A DNA stretch of 64,000 bases from Picochlorum sp. 'celeri'. Taxonomy: Eukaryota; Chlorophyta; Trebouxiophyceae. Position 1 is the stretch's first letter, and each line of letters begins with the position of its first letter. This document shows, one piece after another, positions 50,540 through 58,952 of the stretch. The notes beneath the pieces were generated by a model. The model ran no database searches. It was not told where the DNA came from and was given only the letters and a program-made list of their open reading frames with translations. The stretch covers positions 992,001 to 1,056,000 of the forward strand of contig JAACMV010000022.1 in NCBI GenBank assembly GCA_010909725.1, read 5' to 3'. A program made the position numbers and the translations under genes.

Positions 50540-51922
50540 TCACTGTTTTGGGGCCTGCAAGTTCTCCAGTCCCTTGGTGACCTTGCAGTACTCTATAATG
50601 TCGCCCACCTGCATCTCTTTGAGCAAATCAGCACCTTCTGTGATGTATCCAAACACAGCATATCTTCCGTCGAGCAAGTTGGATCCAGTAGGGGTTAATT
50701 CCGACTCCTTCAAGAGGAAGAAGATTTGGGATGATGCAGAGTTTGTTTCAAACTCTGATCGTGCCATGGCAAGGGTACCAAAGGCGTTGAATGGAAGGAC
50801 TGGCTGCTCATTGAATCGACCATTGTCTTCCAACGTTTCTTCATACACTGGGGTAGAATCTCCTTGCACCATGACTTCGAATGGGATGCGTCTAACTGTT
50901 CCATTCTCTTCAAACCCTTCACCATCTGCTGGCTTTCCAGTCTGCACAACAAATCCATCGGCGCGCTGAATCTCCATGCCATCATAGAAACCCCGTCTCG
51001 CAAGATCTACAAAGTCTCCTGCACTGACTGGTGCATTGTATCCGTCCACAACAATTTGCATCACCCCTCCTGTTGCATTATCTTCTCTCAGATCCTTAAA
51101 CTTGATCTTCATTTCCAGAGACGCCCGTCCCTTGAGCTGTGGAAGATTTGAATATTCGGATGGGACTTCGAAAGGGAAACCCTTGACCATGGCCTGTTCA
51201 ATATCGCCAACATAGCCCAACACCTCTTGCTGCTTGATGGGGACTTCCTGCTTGTCCTCAGCTTCCACCAATGTCTTGAACTCTTTCAGTCCATTACGAA
51301 GCTTCTCAATAGCTGCGTCTCCTTGTTTCACAGAATCAGGTGCAAAACTCGCACGAATATTCTTTTCCTCTTTATCCAGCATGCTTGCTGCATACTTGAC
51401 CCGCTTGCCCACAGTCCCAAGAGACTTGCTTCCTGGAATCCTCAAATCCTCACTGATCTGTTCCAACTCTTTCTGAATCTTTCTGATTGGTTTATTATCA
51501 ATTGGCAATGCATATCGCAACAGTGCGTTCGCATTCTTCACCGGATCTGCTGCCAACATGCCAGCCTGAGCCTCCTGTGGCAAGGCAATCCCAGTTGATG
51601 TCACAACAGTTGCAGCAGCCAATGCAGACACGGCCATCTTCTTTACGGCCTCATGCCATGCCTCGGTTTCAACCTTTGATTCTTGTGCATGCGTTGTCCC
51701 CTGCACATTCCACAAACATGATGATGGTACCAACGTGAGTTTCCTCTCCTCTTCCTCATATGAATACGGGAGTGCAGTCTCGTGACACGCATCGCCATCG
51801 CATACCTTGTTCGCTGACATACAACGGAATCTGTTCACTGGTTTTGGCCGCATTCCGAGAGGATCGGCCTTTGTCGTGATGGACGAATGTCGTCGGGAAA
51901 TTGCGACTGACTGCAACGCCAT
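50540..51922 (-). CDS. CYP38: CYP38/TLP40, thylakoid-lumen cyclophilin-like PSII assembly factor
   Basis: 460 residues, no intron. A two-part targeting region: a transit segment, then VKKMAVSALAAATVVTSTGIALPQEAQAG, with processing expected after Ala120. The mature protein has the helical-bundle domain (IDNKPIRKIQKELEQISEDLR) and a cyclophilin fold (MQIVVDGYNAPVSAGDFVDLARRGFYDGMEIQRADGFVVQTG, SSQIFFLLKESEL, FGYITEGADLLKEM). Several proline-isomerase active-site residues are replaced, as in plant CYP38, which acts in photosystem II assembly and repair. It is divergent from the first Cys-repeat gene with 459 bases between starts. Confidence 0.95.
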   Translation of the reverse strand: MALQSVAISRRHSSITTKADPLGMRPKPVNRFRCMSANKVCDGDACHETALPYSYEEEERKLTLVPSSCLWNVQGTTHAQESKVETEAWHEAVKKMAVSALAAATVVTSTGIALPQEAQAGMLAADPVKNANALLRYALPIDNKPIRKIQKELEQISEDLRIPGSKSLGTVGKRVKYAASMLDKEEKNIRASFAPDSVKQGDAAIEKLRNGLKEFKTLVEAEDKQEVPIKQQEVLGYVGDIEQAMVKGFPFEVPSEYSNLPQLKGRASLEMKIKFKDLREDNATGGVMQIVVDGYNAPVSAGDFVDLARRGFYDGMEIQRADGFVVQTGKPADGEGFEENGTVRRIPFEVMVQGDSTPVYEETLEDNGRFNEQPVLPFNAFGTLAMARSEFETNSASSQIFFLLKESELTPTGSNLLDGRYAVFGYITEGADLLKEMQVGDIIEYCKVTKGLENLQAPKQ

Positions 51923-52381
51923 TGGTACTGATCGTCGATAAATATGTCAGAAAATTGGATATATAATTTAAATATGGAATATCGAAGGGGGTGTAGGAGT
52001 CATGGAAATGTGAGGATGAAATCTATCTCTTGTGGTAGCTCCGGATCTGCGGATGCTTTTTTATGTATCTCAATTTAGGAAGGGTGTCGAGTTTTTGGTG
52101 TCCTGAGACAGTACATTTCGTATGATTTGGTTCTTATGGGATCATAAGAGGGTAGATATGCATGGTGCTGGCCCTTGCGGCGAAGAGAATGATCCATGTC
52201 ACATCATGCAGCTACATACAGTCGTCATGTCCAAGAGCAACAGGCTGACACAGCATACACGTCATGAACAGAGTTGACTGAGATCATGATCAATGTGGGT
52301 CTGCGTGTGATTGAATCATTCTAAAATACAATTTTGTACATTGGTGTTGAACTCGGTCAATCTTGAACAAATCAGGTAACC
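51923..52381. promoter_or_regulatory. Divergent region between CYP38 and Cys-repeat gene 1
   Basis: 459 bases. The last 69 (52313-52381) are nearly identical to the 69 bases before Cys-repeat gene 3 (55191-55259), without a gap. They share words such as GGTGTTGAACTCG and CAATCTT. This marks them as the core promoter or 5' UTR of the family. Confidence 0.7.
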
Positions 52382-52490
52382 ATGTTTATGTCGACATTGA
52401 AATCAGTCTGTGTTGCTGCTGTTGTTGTTGTTGGGTGCCTTGGTGTGGTCCACGCCAGCAATGAGGCGTTGACCTCCGATATTGTGGTGG
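52313..52490 (+). repeat. Duplicated promoter plus signal-peptide segment, copy A
   Basis: Matches 55191-55371 at nearly every base: 69 bases upstream of the ATG and about the first 36 codons, with one short in-frame difference in a GTT/GCT-rich run. Confidence 0.9.
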
Positions 52491-52987
52491 AAAATGGCCG
52501 AGATAGAATGTCGTTATCAAGTGGAGGAGGTAAAAGGGCCACTGGCGTTATCAGGGAGCAGGAGCGTGCGGATCCAGGGCTGAGTGCTTCAATCCCAAAC
52601 TTCGTTCTGGAGAAGGATCCAACCTTGCCAGCAGAAGGTATGTCTGGAGGCAGGGAAAGACAAGGAGGTTGTGGTGTATTTGAATGGTACTCTAGTAAGT
52701 ATGACTCTTGCTATGATATCTACGGGACGTGCGGCCAGTATGATGGTACAGATTCGTCGACATGCAGAAATGGCAACGACAACTTGGTTTGCGCATGGGA
52801 TTCCAGCAATGGGTTGTGCACTCCTGTATGCTACCCTGAAGCACAATGGTACTCAAGCAAGTATGAAAAGTGCTTCGACGTTTATGGACTTTGCTCTCAG
52901 TATGATGATACCGACGCATCAACCTGCACTACTGGGAAGGACGGCATAAGCTGTTCATGGGATCCATCCTCGAAAAGATGCGATTAA
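52382..52987 (+). CDS. Secreted six-Cys repeat protein 1 (two repeats)
   Basis: 201 residues. The signal peptide (SVCVAAVVVVGCLGVVHA) is followed by a linker of about 75 residues with RE- and RD-rich stretches. Two repeats follow (from about residue 96): C-x12-C-x6-C-x10-C-x8-C-x8-C, then C-x3 to the next; the second repeat has x13 in the first gap. Each contains WYSSKY before the second Cys, QYDxTDxSTC around the third and fourth, and CxWD after the fifth. I recognise no described family. Extracellular or wall location is inferred from the signal peptide and disulphide-like spacing. Confidence 0.75.
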   Translation: MFMSTLKSVCVAAVVVVGCLGVVHASNEALTSDIVVENGRDRMSLSSGGGKRATGVIREQERADPGLSASIPNFVLEKDPTLPAEGMSGGRERQGGCGVFEWYSSKYDSCYDIYGTCGQYDGTDSSTCRNGNDNLVCAWDSSNGLCTPVCYPEAQWYSSKYEKCFDVYGLCSQYDDTDASTCTTGKDGISCSWDPSSKRCD

Positions 52988-53847
52988 GGTATCCCTGAAG
53001 ATGATGAGGACCATGATATCATCTAAAACCAAAAATGTTTTGCTTTAAGGATTACTTTGACGGGACATTGATTGTGCATTCTGATACAATGCCATCAAAC
53101 ACAATGCAGTCAAACTTCCAATCCTCCTAAGATGATCTATTTCATGCCAACTGTTATCAAGACTCGATCCACCTACTTTGATGTAAAAGTCGCATCAGAT
53201 CAGGAACAAGATTCAATTCTCTGTGAATTCGATGCTTTACTCATATTGCTTACACATGCTCATCAATAGCACACAGTTGACAATGAGTGTGTGTAAGCCA
53301 GTTGAATGACCCCAACGTCATACTTCTTGCAAGAATTGTGTTGAATGTTTTATCTTAAGCTAAAATTGCTGTTCTGTTTTGAATGTAACCATTTGGCAAA
53401 GGAGATGCCAGGACAAAAGAAATATATAAATACTGTAGCGTGTAAATAAAACAAACAAACAAACAAACATTTTGTTTGGTTGAACAACTTGGGGTACTTG
53501 GCCACCGAGACGATCATGGGATATCTTCAGCATGAAGAGGGCCATTTCATTCACGTGAATCTATTGCGATGATGCAATTGCATCATCGCATACCGCCGCT
53601 TGTCCTCATTCTCAAGAATCAGATGCATCCGTTGACCCTGCATGGACCATACGGTCAACGCCATGGAAGCTGTCTCGTCCCCTCCAAGACTGATGAAGCT
53701 TCATAAAGTCAACGGTAGATCCGGAGATGATACTGCTCGCCACGGCAAGAGGCACCGTATATGGATTCTTATTTTTTATTATATTCTTCATACTATTGAA
53801 ATTTTGAATGCCGAATTGATATTTGCGTCTATATTTTGGCATTTCAC
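52988..53847. other. Intergenic region between Cys-repeat genes 1 and 2
   Basis: 860 bases. It holds a CAAA-type tetranucleotide run (53447-53469), ATTCACGTGAAT near 53548, the 26-bp palindrome at 53565-53590 and, at 53678-53726, a promoter module shared with gene 3. Open frames there show no similarity to neighbours. Confidence 0.55.
53565..53590. repeat. 26-bp perfect palindrome upstream of Cys-repeat gene 2
   Basis: Half-site TGCGATGATGCAA followed by its exact reverse complement, 258 bases before the start of gene 2 and a few bases after a 12-bp palindrome with a CACGTG core. Confidence 0.92.
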
Positions 53848-54672
53848 ATGGCAAGGCTCACAATGAAGCCCGTTGGTGTATTTGCTACGTGCCTCGCCTT
53901 GATTTTGTGCAATGTTCAGGCAGAGAATGCGGCAATGTTATCTGGTATCATCGAGGAAGTCTATATGACGGCGTTGTCGAACGGCACTGTCGCTCCGGCT
54001 TTTACTTCTGGTCTTCCTTCTAGGCCACGAGGCAGTTTGCCGTCCAGAGCAAGTATCAGGGCGAGGCAAGCAGCAGAGAAAGGAAAGACTGCTCCAGATG
54101 AAGTACAGATCTCTTCTGAGAATGTTTTAATCGAGAATGATAACTTTCAACCGACCAGGACTGTGGAAGACATTGCGGCACCAAGAGCAATCTGCCCAGG
54201 TGGTTACTGGTACTCGGACATCCATGATAAATGCTATGACAAATTCGGTTATTGCCCTCAATATGACTACACCGATCCTTCCACATGTATCAATGCCAAC
54301 GACGATATGCTTTGCCAGTGGAATACCTTTTATGAGGTTTGTGATAATGTCTGTGCATCAAACCAATGGTACTCGAACACATATGCTCTCTGCTATGACA
54401 AATCTGCGAGCTGTTGGCAGTACGATGGCACTGATGCTAAAACGTGTATGAATAAATCTGATAAGATGGTATGCACGTGGAATGAACAGAGTCAGCTGTG
54501 CGATGCTGTGTGTTCAGCGAATGAATGGTACTCGAGCACCTATGGCAAATGCTATGACAAAAATGGTGGCTGTGACCAGTACCACGGAACAGATGCCTTT
54601 ACGTGTACTAATCCATGGGACAACATTATATGTTCTTGGGATTCGAGCACCATGTGGTGTGATCCTCTGTAG
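53848..54672 (+). CDS. Secreted six-Cys repeat protein 2 (three repeats)
   Basis: 274 residues from the ATG at 53848 (a second Met, at 53863, is equally near the signal peptide GVFATCLALILCNVQA). A basic linker with SRPRGSLPSRASIRARQA follows, then three repeats with exactly the spacing C-x12-C-x6-C-x10-C-x8-C-x8-C and three residues between repeats. Each has WYS three to six residues into the first gap, a C(F/Y)DK box after the second Cys, QYxxTDxxTC, and a CxW(D/N) box. The repeats differ more from one another than those of gene 3, so this is an older array. The linker SRPRGSL is shared with gene 3. Confidence 0.75.
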   Translation: MARLTMKPVGVFATCLALILCNVQAENAAMLSGIIEEVYMTALSNGTVAPAFTSGLPSRPRGSLPSRASIRARQAAEKGKTAPDEVQISSENVLIENDNFQPTRTVEDIAAPRAICPGGYWYSDIHDKCYDKFGYCPQYDYTDPSTCINANDDMLCQWNTFYEVCDNVCASNQWYSNTYALCYDKSASCWQYDGTDAKTCMNKSDKMVCTWNEQSQLCDAVCSANEWYSSTYGKCYDKNGGCDQYHGTDAFTCTNPWDNIICSWDSSTMWCDPL

Positions 54673-55259
54673 AGTGCCATTGTACTGTCTACATGTTTAA
54701 GCAGCCAGTGTAATGTATGCACCTGCTGCTGTACCCTCTATCTGGTCGAAGTCACAATTCATTGACATCCTATTACTTTGTACATATATACTAATAATAT
54801 GATTTGCATAATTTTTGTAATCAACAGCTCTCACAAGTACGGGCCAATTGGATGGCCGAAATCATTCTATACATTGACCATCTGTCTGGTGTTGTTTTTC
54901 TTTGATTTGACCCTGTACCAAAACGTCTCGCTCCCAGGGATCGGTAGCGGTGTGATTGCAAAATATCTTTTAAAAAATCAGACCAGGCTATGCTGCAAGC
55001 AATAGCGCGCTTTGGATGAATGTCGCTTGCGCTGTCGTGGACCCCGGGTACAGGCCCATGTCATGTCTGGGGTCCAAGGAAGGTGCGCGGTCCCTTCCAA
55101 GACTGTTGAAGCTGCCTGGCAGCTTCTGCAACCTTTCGGTCAACGATAGATTCGGATGTAATAAGAGCTCTCATGGGTCGAGGTGCGATAGAATCATTTT
55201 AAAATACAAGTTTGTACGTTGGTGTTGAACTCGATCAATCTTAAGCAAATCAGGTAATC
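54673..55259. promoter_or_regulatory. Intergenic region between Cys-repeat genes 2 and 3
   Basis: 587 bases. At 55091-55113 and 55139-55156 it repeats the module seen before gene 2 (CTTCCAAGACTG plus TGAAGCT, then GTCAACG and TAGATTCGGA). From 55191 it repeats the core promoter of gene 1. No gene is visible. Confidence 0.6.
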
Positions 55260-55371
55260 ATGTTTATGTCGACATTGAAATCAGTCTGTCTCGTTGCTGT
55301 TGTTGTTGGTGTTGCCTGCCTTGGGGTGGTCCACGCCAGCAGTGAGGCGTTGACCTCCGACATCGTGGCTG
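55191..55371 (+). repeat. Duplicated promoter plus signal-peptide segment, copy B
   Basis: Partner of 52313-52490; see that entry. The ATG lies 69 bases into both copies. Confidence 0.9.
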
Positions 55372-56132
55372 AGGTTGCTCCTATTGGAAGTGAGAAGCAG
55401 CCAATACCACCGACACCAACTTCTGACCCACTCTCAAGGCCGCGAGGCAGCTTGAAGTCCCAAGCACACCTTGAGAAGAGAGCTGTGGCAAGGAATGAGG
55501 ACAAAGCCCAGCCAGCACGGAGACCCCCGAAACCCATCGAATCAGCAGAAATTGTGCTCGAGGAGAGCAATATCGCGCTGATGAACGCCACTACAGTGGA
55601 TGGCAATACAGTACTGAATGAAACCTCTTCAGGCAGTGAACGACAAGGATCATGCTCTCCGGGGTACTGGTACTCCAGCTTTTACGGGCAATGCTTTGAC
55701 AAAAATGGCGATTGCTTGCAGTATGACAACACAGATGCAAGTACCTGCACAAATGGGAATGACAACATTCTGTGCGAGTGGGATTCCAGTAATCAATGGT
55801 GCAATCCACAGTGCTCCTCAGGCCAATGGCTCTCCACCTTGTATGGACGATGCTTTGACAAAAATGGCAATTGCTTCCAGTATGACGACACAGATGCAAG
55901 CACCTGTACAAATGGGAATGACAACATTCTGTGCCAATGGGATTCCAGTAATCTCTGGTGCAATCCACAGTGCTCCTCAGGCCAATGGCTCTCCACCTTG
56001 TATGGACAATGCTTTGATAAAAATGGCAATTGCTTCCAGTATGACGGCACAGATGCAAGCACCTGCACAAATGGAAATGACAACATTTTGTGCCAGTGGG
56101 ATTCCAGTAATCTCTGGTGCGATCCACTGTAG
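55260..56132 (+). CDS. Secreted six-Cys repeat protein 3 (three repeats, recently amplified)
   Basis: 290 residues. The signal peptide is almost identical to that of protein 1 (SVCLVAVVVGVACLGVVHA). The linker resembles that of protein 2 (SRPRGSLKSQAHLEKRAVA), and three repeats of 53 residues begin near residue 131. Repeats 2 and 3 come from a 159-base DNA unit starting at 55801 and 55960 and differ at only a few positions. Every repeat keeps C-x12-C-x6-C-x10-C-x8-C-x8-C with boxes YGxCFDKNG, QYDxTDASTC and TNGNDNILCxWD. The gene ends CDPL like protein 2. Confidence 0.78.
   Translation: MFMSTLKSVCLVAVVVGVACLGVVHASSEALTSDIVAEVAPIGSEKQPIPPTPTSDPLSRPRGSLKSQAHLEKRAVARNEDKAQPARRPPKPIESAEIVLEESNIALMNATTVDGNTVLNETSSGSERQGSCSPGYWYSSFYGQCFDKNGDCLQYDNTDASTCTNGNDNILCEWDSSNQWCNPQCSSGQWLSTLYGRCFDKNGNCFQYDDTDASTCTNGNDNILCQWDSSNLWCNPQCSSGQWLSTLYGQCFDKNGNCFQYDGTDASTCTNGNDNILCQWDSSNLWCDPL
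55801..56118 (+). repeat. Two tandem copies of a 159-bp coding unit
   Basis: Units begin at 55801 and 55960 with the same GCAATCCACAGTGCTCCTCA start for the first and the same sequence for the second. They are near-identical over the length; a more diverged third unit precedes them. In-frame length (53 codons) allows loss or gain without frameshift. Confidence 0.9.
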
Positions 56133-56616
56133 AGTATTTTCTCACTGAAGTGGTACTCCTTGTAAGACCATGCTCTCTCTCGCTTAGGGAGAAGCCACAA
56201 TACAGTTATACAAGACTGATTTGTCCATACCCATCCATGATTCTTGATTGTGTGTTGATCTGTTGATAAGTTGGCATATATGCCTTGTTTTGGTTTGTCT
56301 GTAATCATAACGATGTAGGAGGAGAGAGATGGGTACTGGATGCTCACCTAGTGTCTCTCTCTGCATTCTCTTGGCCCTGTCATCCTTGTCCCCCCGCAAA
56401 AATAGAAATTACAAGAATCTGACGCAAGATGGGTTGTCCCATCATGAATACAGCGCCATCTAGACTGCGTTCTAAAATGAGATTCTTGCATAAAAAAGTC
56501 TTCATCCAACAGAGTACCTCGTCGATGACAGACCGTATGTCCCATCGCGATTACCTGGCACTCCACCCCCATTCCAGTGCCAGTTTCAATTCAATTTTCC
56601 CTCTCAAATAGTCATC
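56133..56616. promoter_or_regulatory. Region between Cys-repeat gene 3 and RBD1
   Basis: 484 bases holding the 3' UTR of gene 3 and the RBD1 promoter. I see no further Cys-repeat unit, open frame or structured repeat. Confidence 0.4.
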
Positions 56617-57231
56617 ATGTTATTTCCTAGTGCACATTGTCGTGTGGCAACAGAGTTGAGGGTCGTATCGTGTGGTTCTCACTCTACACTTGCAAAGCAG
56701 ACAACCTGGACACGTAGAAGCAGATCACGCCCTTCCTTTGGCATTAAATACAACAATGACATCATTAAAAATAATGTACCAAGGAGACAACACGTGTATG
56801 CTTCTGCCCCAGACGAGGAAGGAGATTCTTCTACCACCGCAGGAGATGGAACCAGTCTCAAGTCGGATAAAGATCTCGCTGCAGAGGAAGCTGAGCGCCT
56901 TCGTGCTGCTGAAAAGTTCATGGTTATCGGAACTGGAGAGGCAGAATGTAAAGGATGTGGATATACGTACAAGCCAGGGAATGGCGACCCAGAATATCCA
57001 ATAGCGAAAGGAACAAAGTTCAACGAATTGCCAGACGACTGGAATTGCCCAGTCTGTGGTGCAGAGAAGAAAATGTTCGTGTCGACACAGAAGGAAATTG
57101 CCGGTTTCGCGGAGAACCAGGGATACGGGTTGGGGACCAACAGTATGACTGGTGAACAGAAGAGTTTGCTGATTTTTGGGTCCCTGGCCGCATTTTTCGC
57201 CTTATTTTTGCTCGGATATGCGATGAACTAA
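56617..57231 (+). CDS. RBD1: RBD1, plastid membrane rubredoxin for photosystem II assembly
   Basis: 204 residues. The transit peptide covers about 60 residues ([18 protein letters not shown]). After a charged linker comes the rubredoxin iron site with Cys111, Cys114, Cys144 and Cys147 (CKGC and CPVC), and a C-terminal membrane helix at about 182-202 ([21 protein letters not shown]). RBD1 is conserved in oxygenic phototrophs and is needed for early photosystem II assembly, probably in iron or redox supply at the reaction centre. Together with HHL1 and CYP38 it is one of three PSII biogenesis genes here. Confidence 0.95.
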   Translation: MLFPSAHCRVATELRVVSCGSHSTLAKQTTWTRRSRSRPSFGIKYNNDIIKNNVPRRQHVYASAPDEEGDSSTTAGDGTSLKSDKDLAAEEAERLRAAEKFMVIGTGEAECKGCGYTYKPGNGDPEYPIAKGTKFNELPDDWNCPVCGAEKKMFVSTQKEIAGFAENQGYGLGTNSMTGEQKSLLIFGSLAAFFALFLLGYAMN

Positions 57232-57291
57232 TTCTATTTAAAATCAAGCCACAGCGGGTGCTTTTTTTGTAAGAGTGATGATGAATTTTCC

Positions 57292-58588
57292 TCATAAAAG
57301 ATCTGCAAAAAAGTTTGACACAGGTTCCTTCTGTGACTCCTTCTTGGGGATTTTGTGTGCCCCTTTGTTCCGGCGTCCCTCATCAGCCGTGCGTTTACCT
57401 TTTCCTCTCGCACCATCATCAGAATCAGAATCATCCGAGTCGGAATCACTGCGCTCTTGTTCTTCATCGACTTTATCATCATCTTCATCTTCATCATCAT
57501 CCAGCAGCAGTCCAGTGTTCCACAGCTTGAGTGAACTATCATGGGATATACTTGCCAGACACATTGCATCACCCTTCAACGCAATTCTTTCTATATCAAA
57601 GTCAGAGTGCTCCCCCAGGACACCCAGCATTTTATTCGGCTGAATACTCAGAACCCGAATCAGCCCATCACTGCTGCCCGTCAACACAGTCTCCTCATCA
57701 AATGCAACCATCCCTGTCACAGAATCCGGATGACCAGGGAACCTATCACTGCAATCATTCCAATACCCCCAGCTATAAATATTCAAAACACCACTTGTCG
57801 TCCCGCAGACCACCTTGCGGCCCTGCCGAATCACACACACTGACAAGAGTTCATCATCAGCATCATCCTCTGATCGATGCCGCACTTTGAATACGTTCCG
57901 GTCAATCATACAAAGAGTCCCATCCCCACTCACAGTCAATAGAGCATCGTCATGCGCCACCATATCCGAGACATAATCCGTATGAGGCTCCAATGATGCC
58001 ACAGCCTTGTCACCACCAGCTCTCATATCCCACACCTTGACACATCCTTCATCATCACCCGTCCACAACATTCCATCAACACTCAAACATCGATGAATAC
58101 ATGAATCGTGAGCATGCGATATTGTACGAACAATCTTTCCCCCGCTCCCTAGGTCAGTCACTCGGATCCCATGATCAGCAGAATACGCAGCACAAATCAC
58201 ATCCCCTCCCTGAGCAAACGCAATGCCTCGACACGAATCCACATCAACAGAGCAGCCGTCCTTTGCTCCTTCCGAAGAACGGAGTGATGTACTTACTAGT
58301 GACGAAAACGAATCCTTCTCGTCACCATATCTGTAGACTTGCAGTGACCCATCAATGGTACCACATGCAACTATTCGTTCCTCATTACTCGGGTGAAATA
58401 CCACATCCTACGAGAGAGATATATACATTGAGAGTACTATTGAGCAAGAAACAACACCCTGTTCTATGAACAGACATGGTGACTAAAAGTATCTTGTTCG
58501 AATTTTCAACATTCCACAATGACACATGCAGCATGCCTACCGTTGGAATGGACCCTACATCCACTGTATGCGTCAGAGCACCTTCCAT
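57292..58588 (-). CDS. WDR55: WDR55/Jip5-type WD-repeat protein
   Basis: Exon 1 is 58588-58541 (MEGALTHTVDVGSIPT), the intron 58540-58408, exon 2 58407-57292, phase 0; 387 residues. The join yields DVVFHPSNEERIVACGTIDGSLQVYRY, the first blade. Further WD-type blades follow (DDEGCVKVWDMR, SGDGTLCMIDR, GSSDGLIRVLSI, SHDSSLKLWNT). The C-terminus is acidic then basic and ends NFFADLL, shared with WDR55. The family serves rRNA processing and, in plants, DDB1-linked roles. An in-frame open stretch continues upstream of the chosen ATG but is not family-like. Confidence 0.88.
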
Positions 58589-58698
58589 GGATCTCAATTT
58601 TGACCAGAAAATATCTAGATTTTTTTTAAAAAAATCTTGGCTAGTTCGACAGTGGATCATCATCATCATCCATGGCCATCATGGCCATACGTAATGTT

Positions 58699-58893
58699 TT
58701 ATTTATGAAATCCAAACCATGCCAATGGATCCTCATGAGATTTGATAGCGAGCTTCTGCGAACGAGATATATATTGAGAGAGTATTATTGGAGATAATTG
58801 GACGCTAGCAGCTTCGATATGCGTGATGACAGCGTGTGCCTGAAGGAACAGCGATTGATCGATCGACTTAGAGTCGTTCTGAAAGATTTTCAT
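58699..58893 (-). CDS. Small protein of 64 residues, unassigned
   Basis: ATG at 58893, stop at 58699, on the same strand as WDR55 and divergent from the aminopeptidase by 59 bases. The product, MKIFQNDSKSIDQSLFLQAH onward, is a predicted helical pair ending SHEDPLAWFGFHK. The composition (few rare residues, clear amphipathic helices, a Trp-Phe-Gly-Phe end) suggests a real protein, but I know no family. Placement in a tight divergent pair supports it. Confidence 0.45.
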   Translation of the reverse strand: MKIFQNDSKSIDQSLFLQAHAVITHIEAASVQLSPIILSQYISRSQKLAIKSHEDPLAWFGFHK

Positions 58894-58952
58894 GATTTTT
58901 GTTAGCTACCAAACTACTTGTTTCATTTCCTACAAGACAGTGATATAGATCG

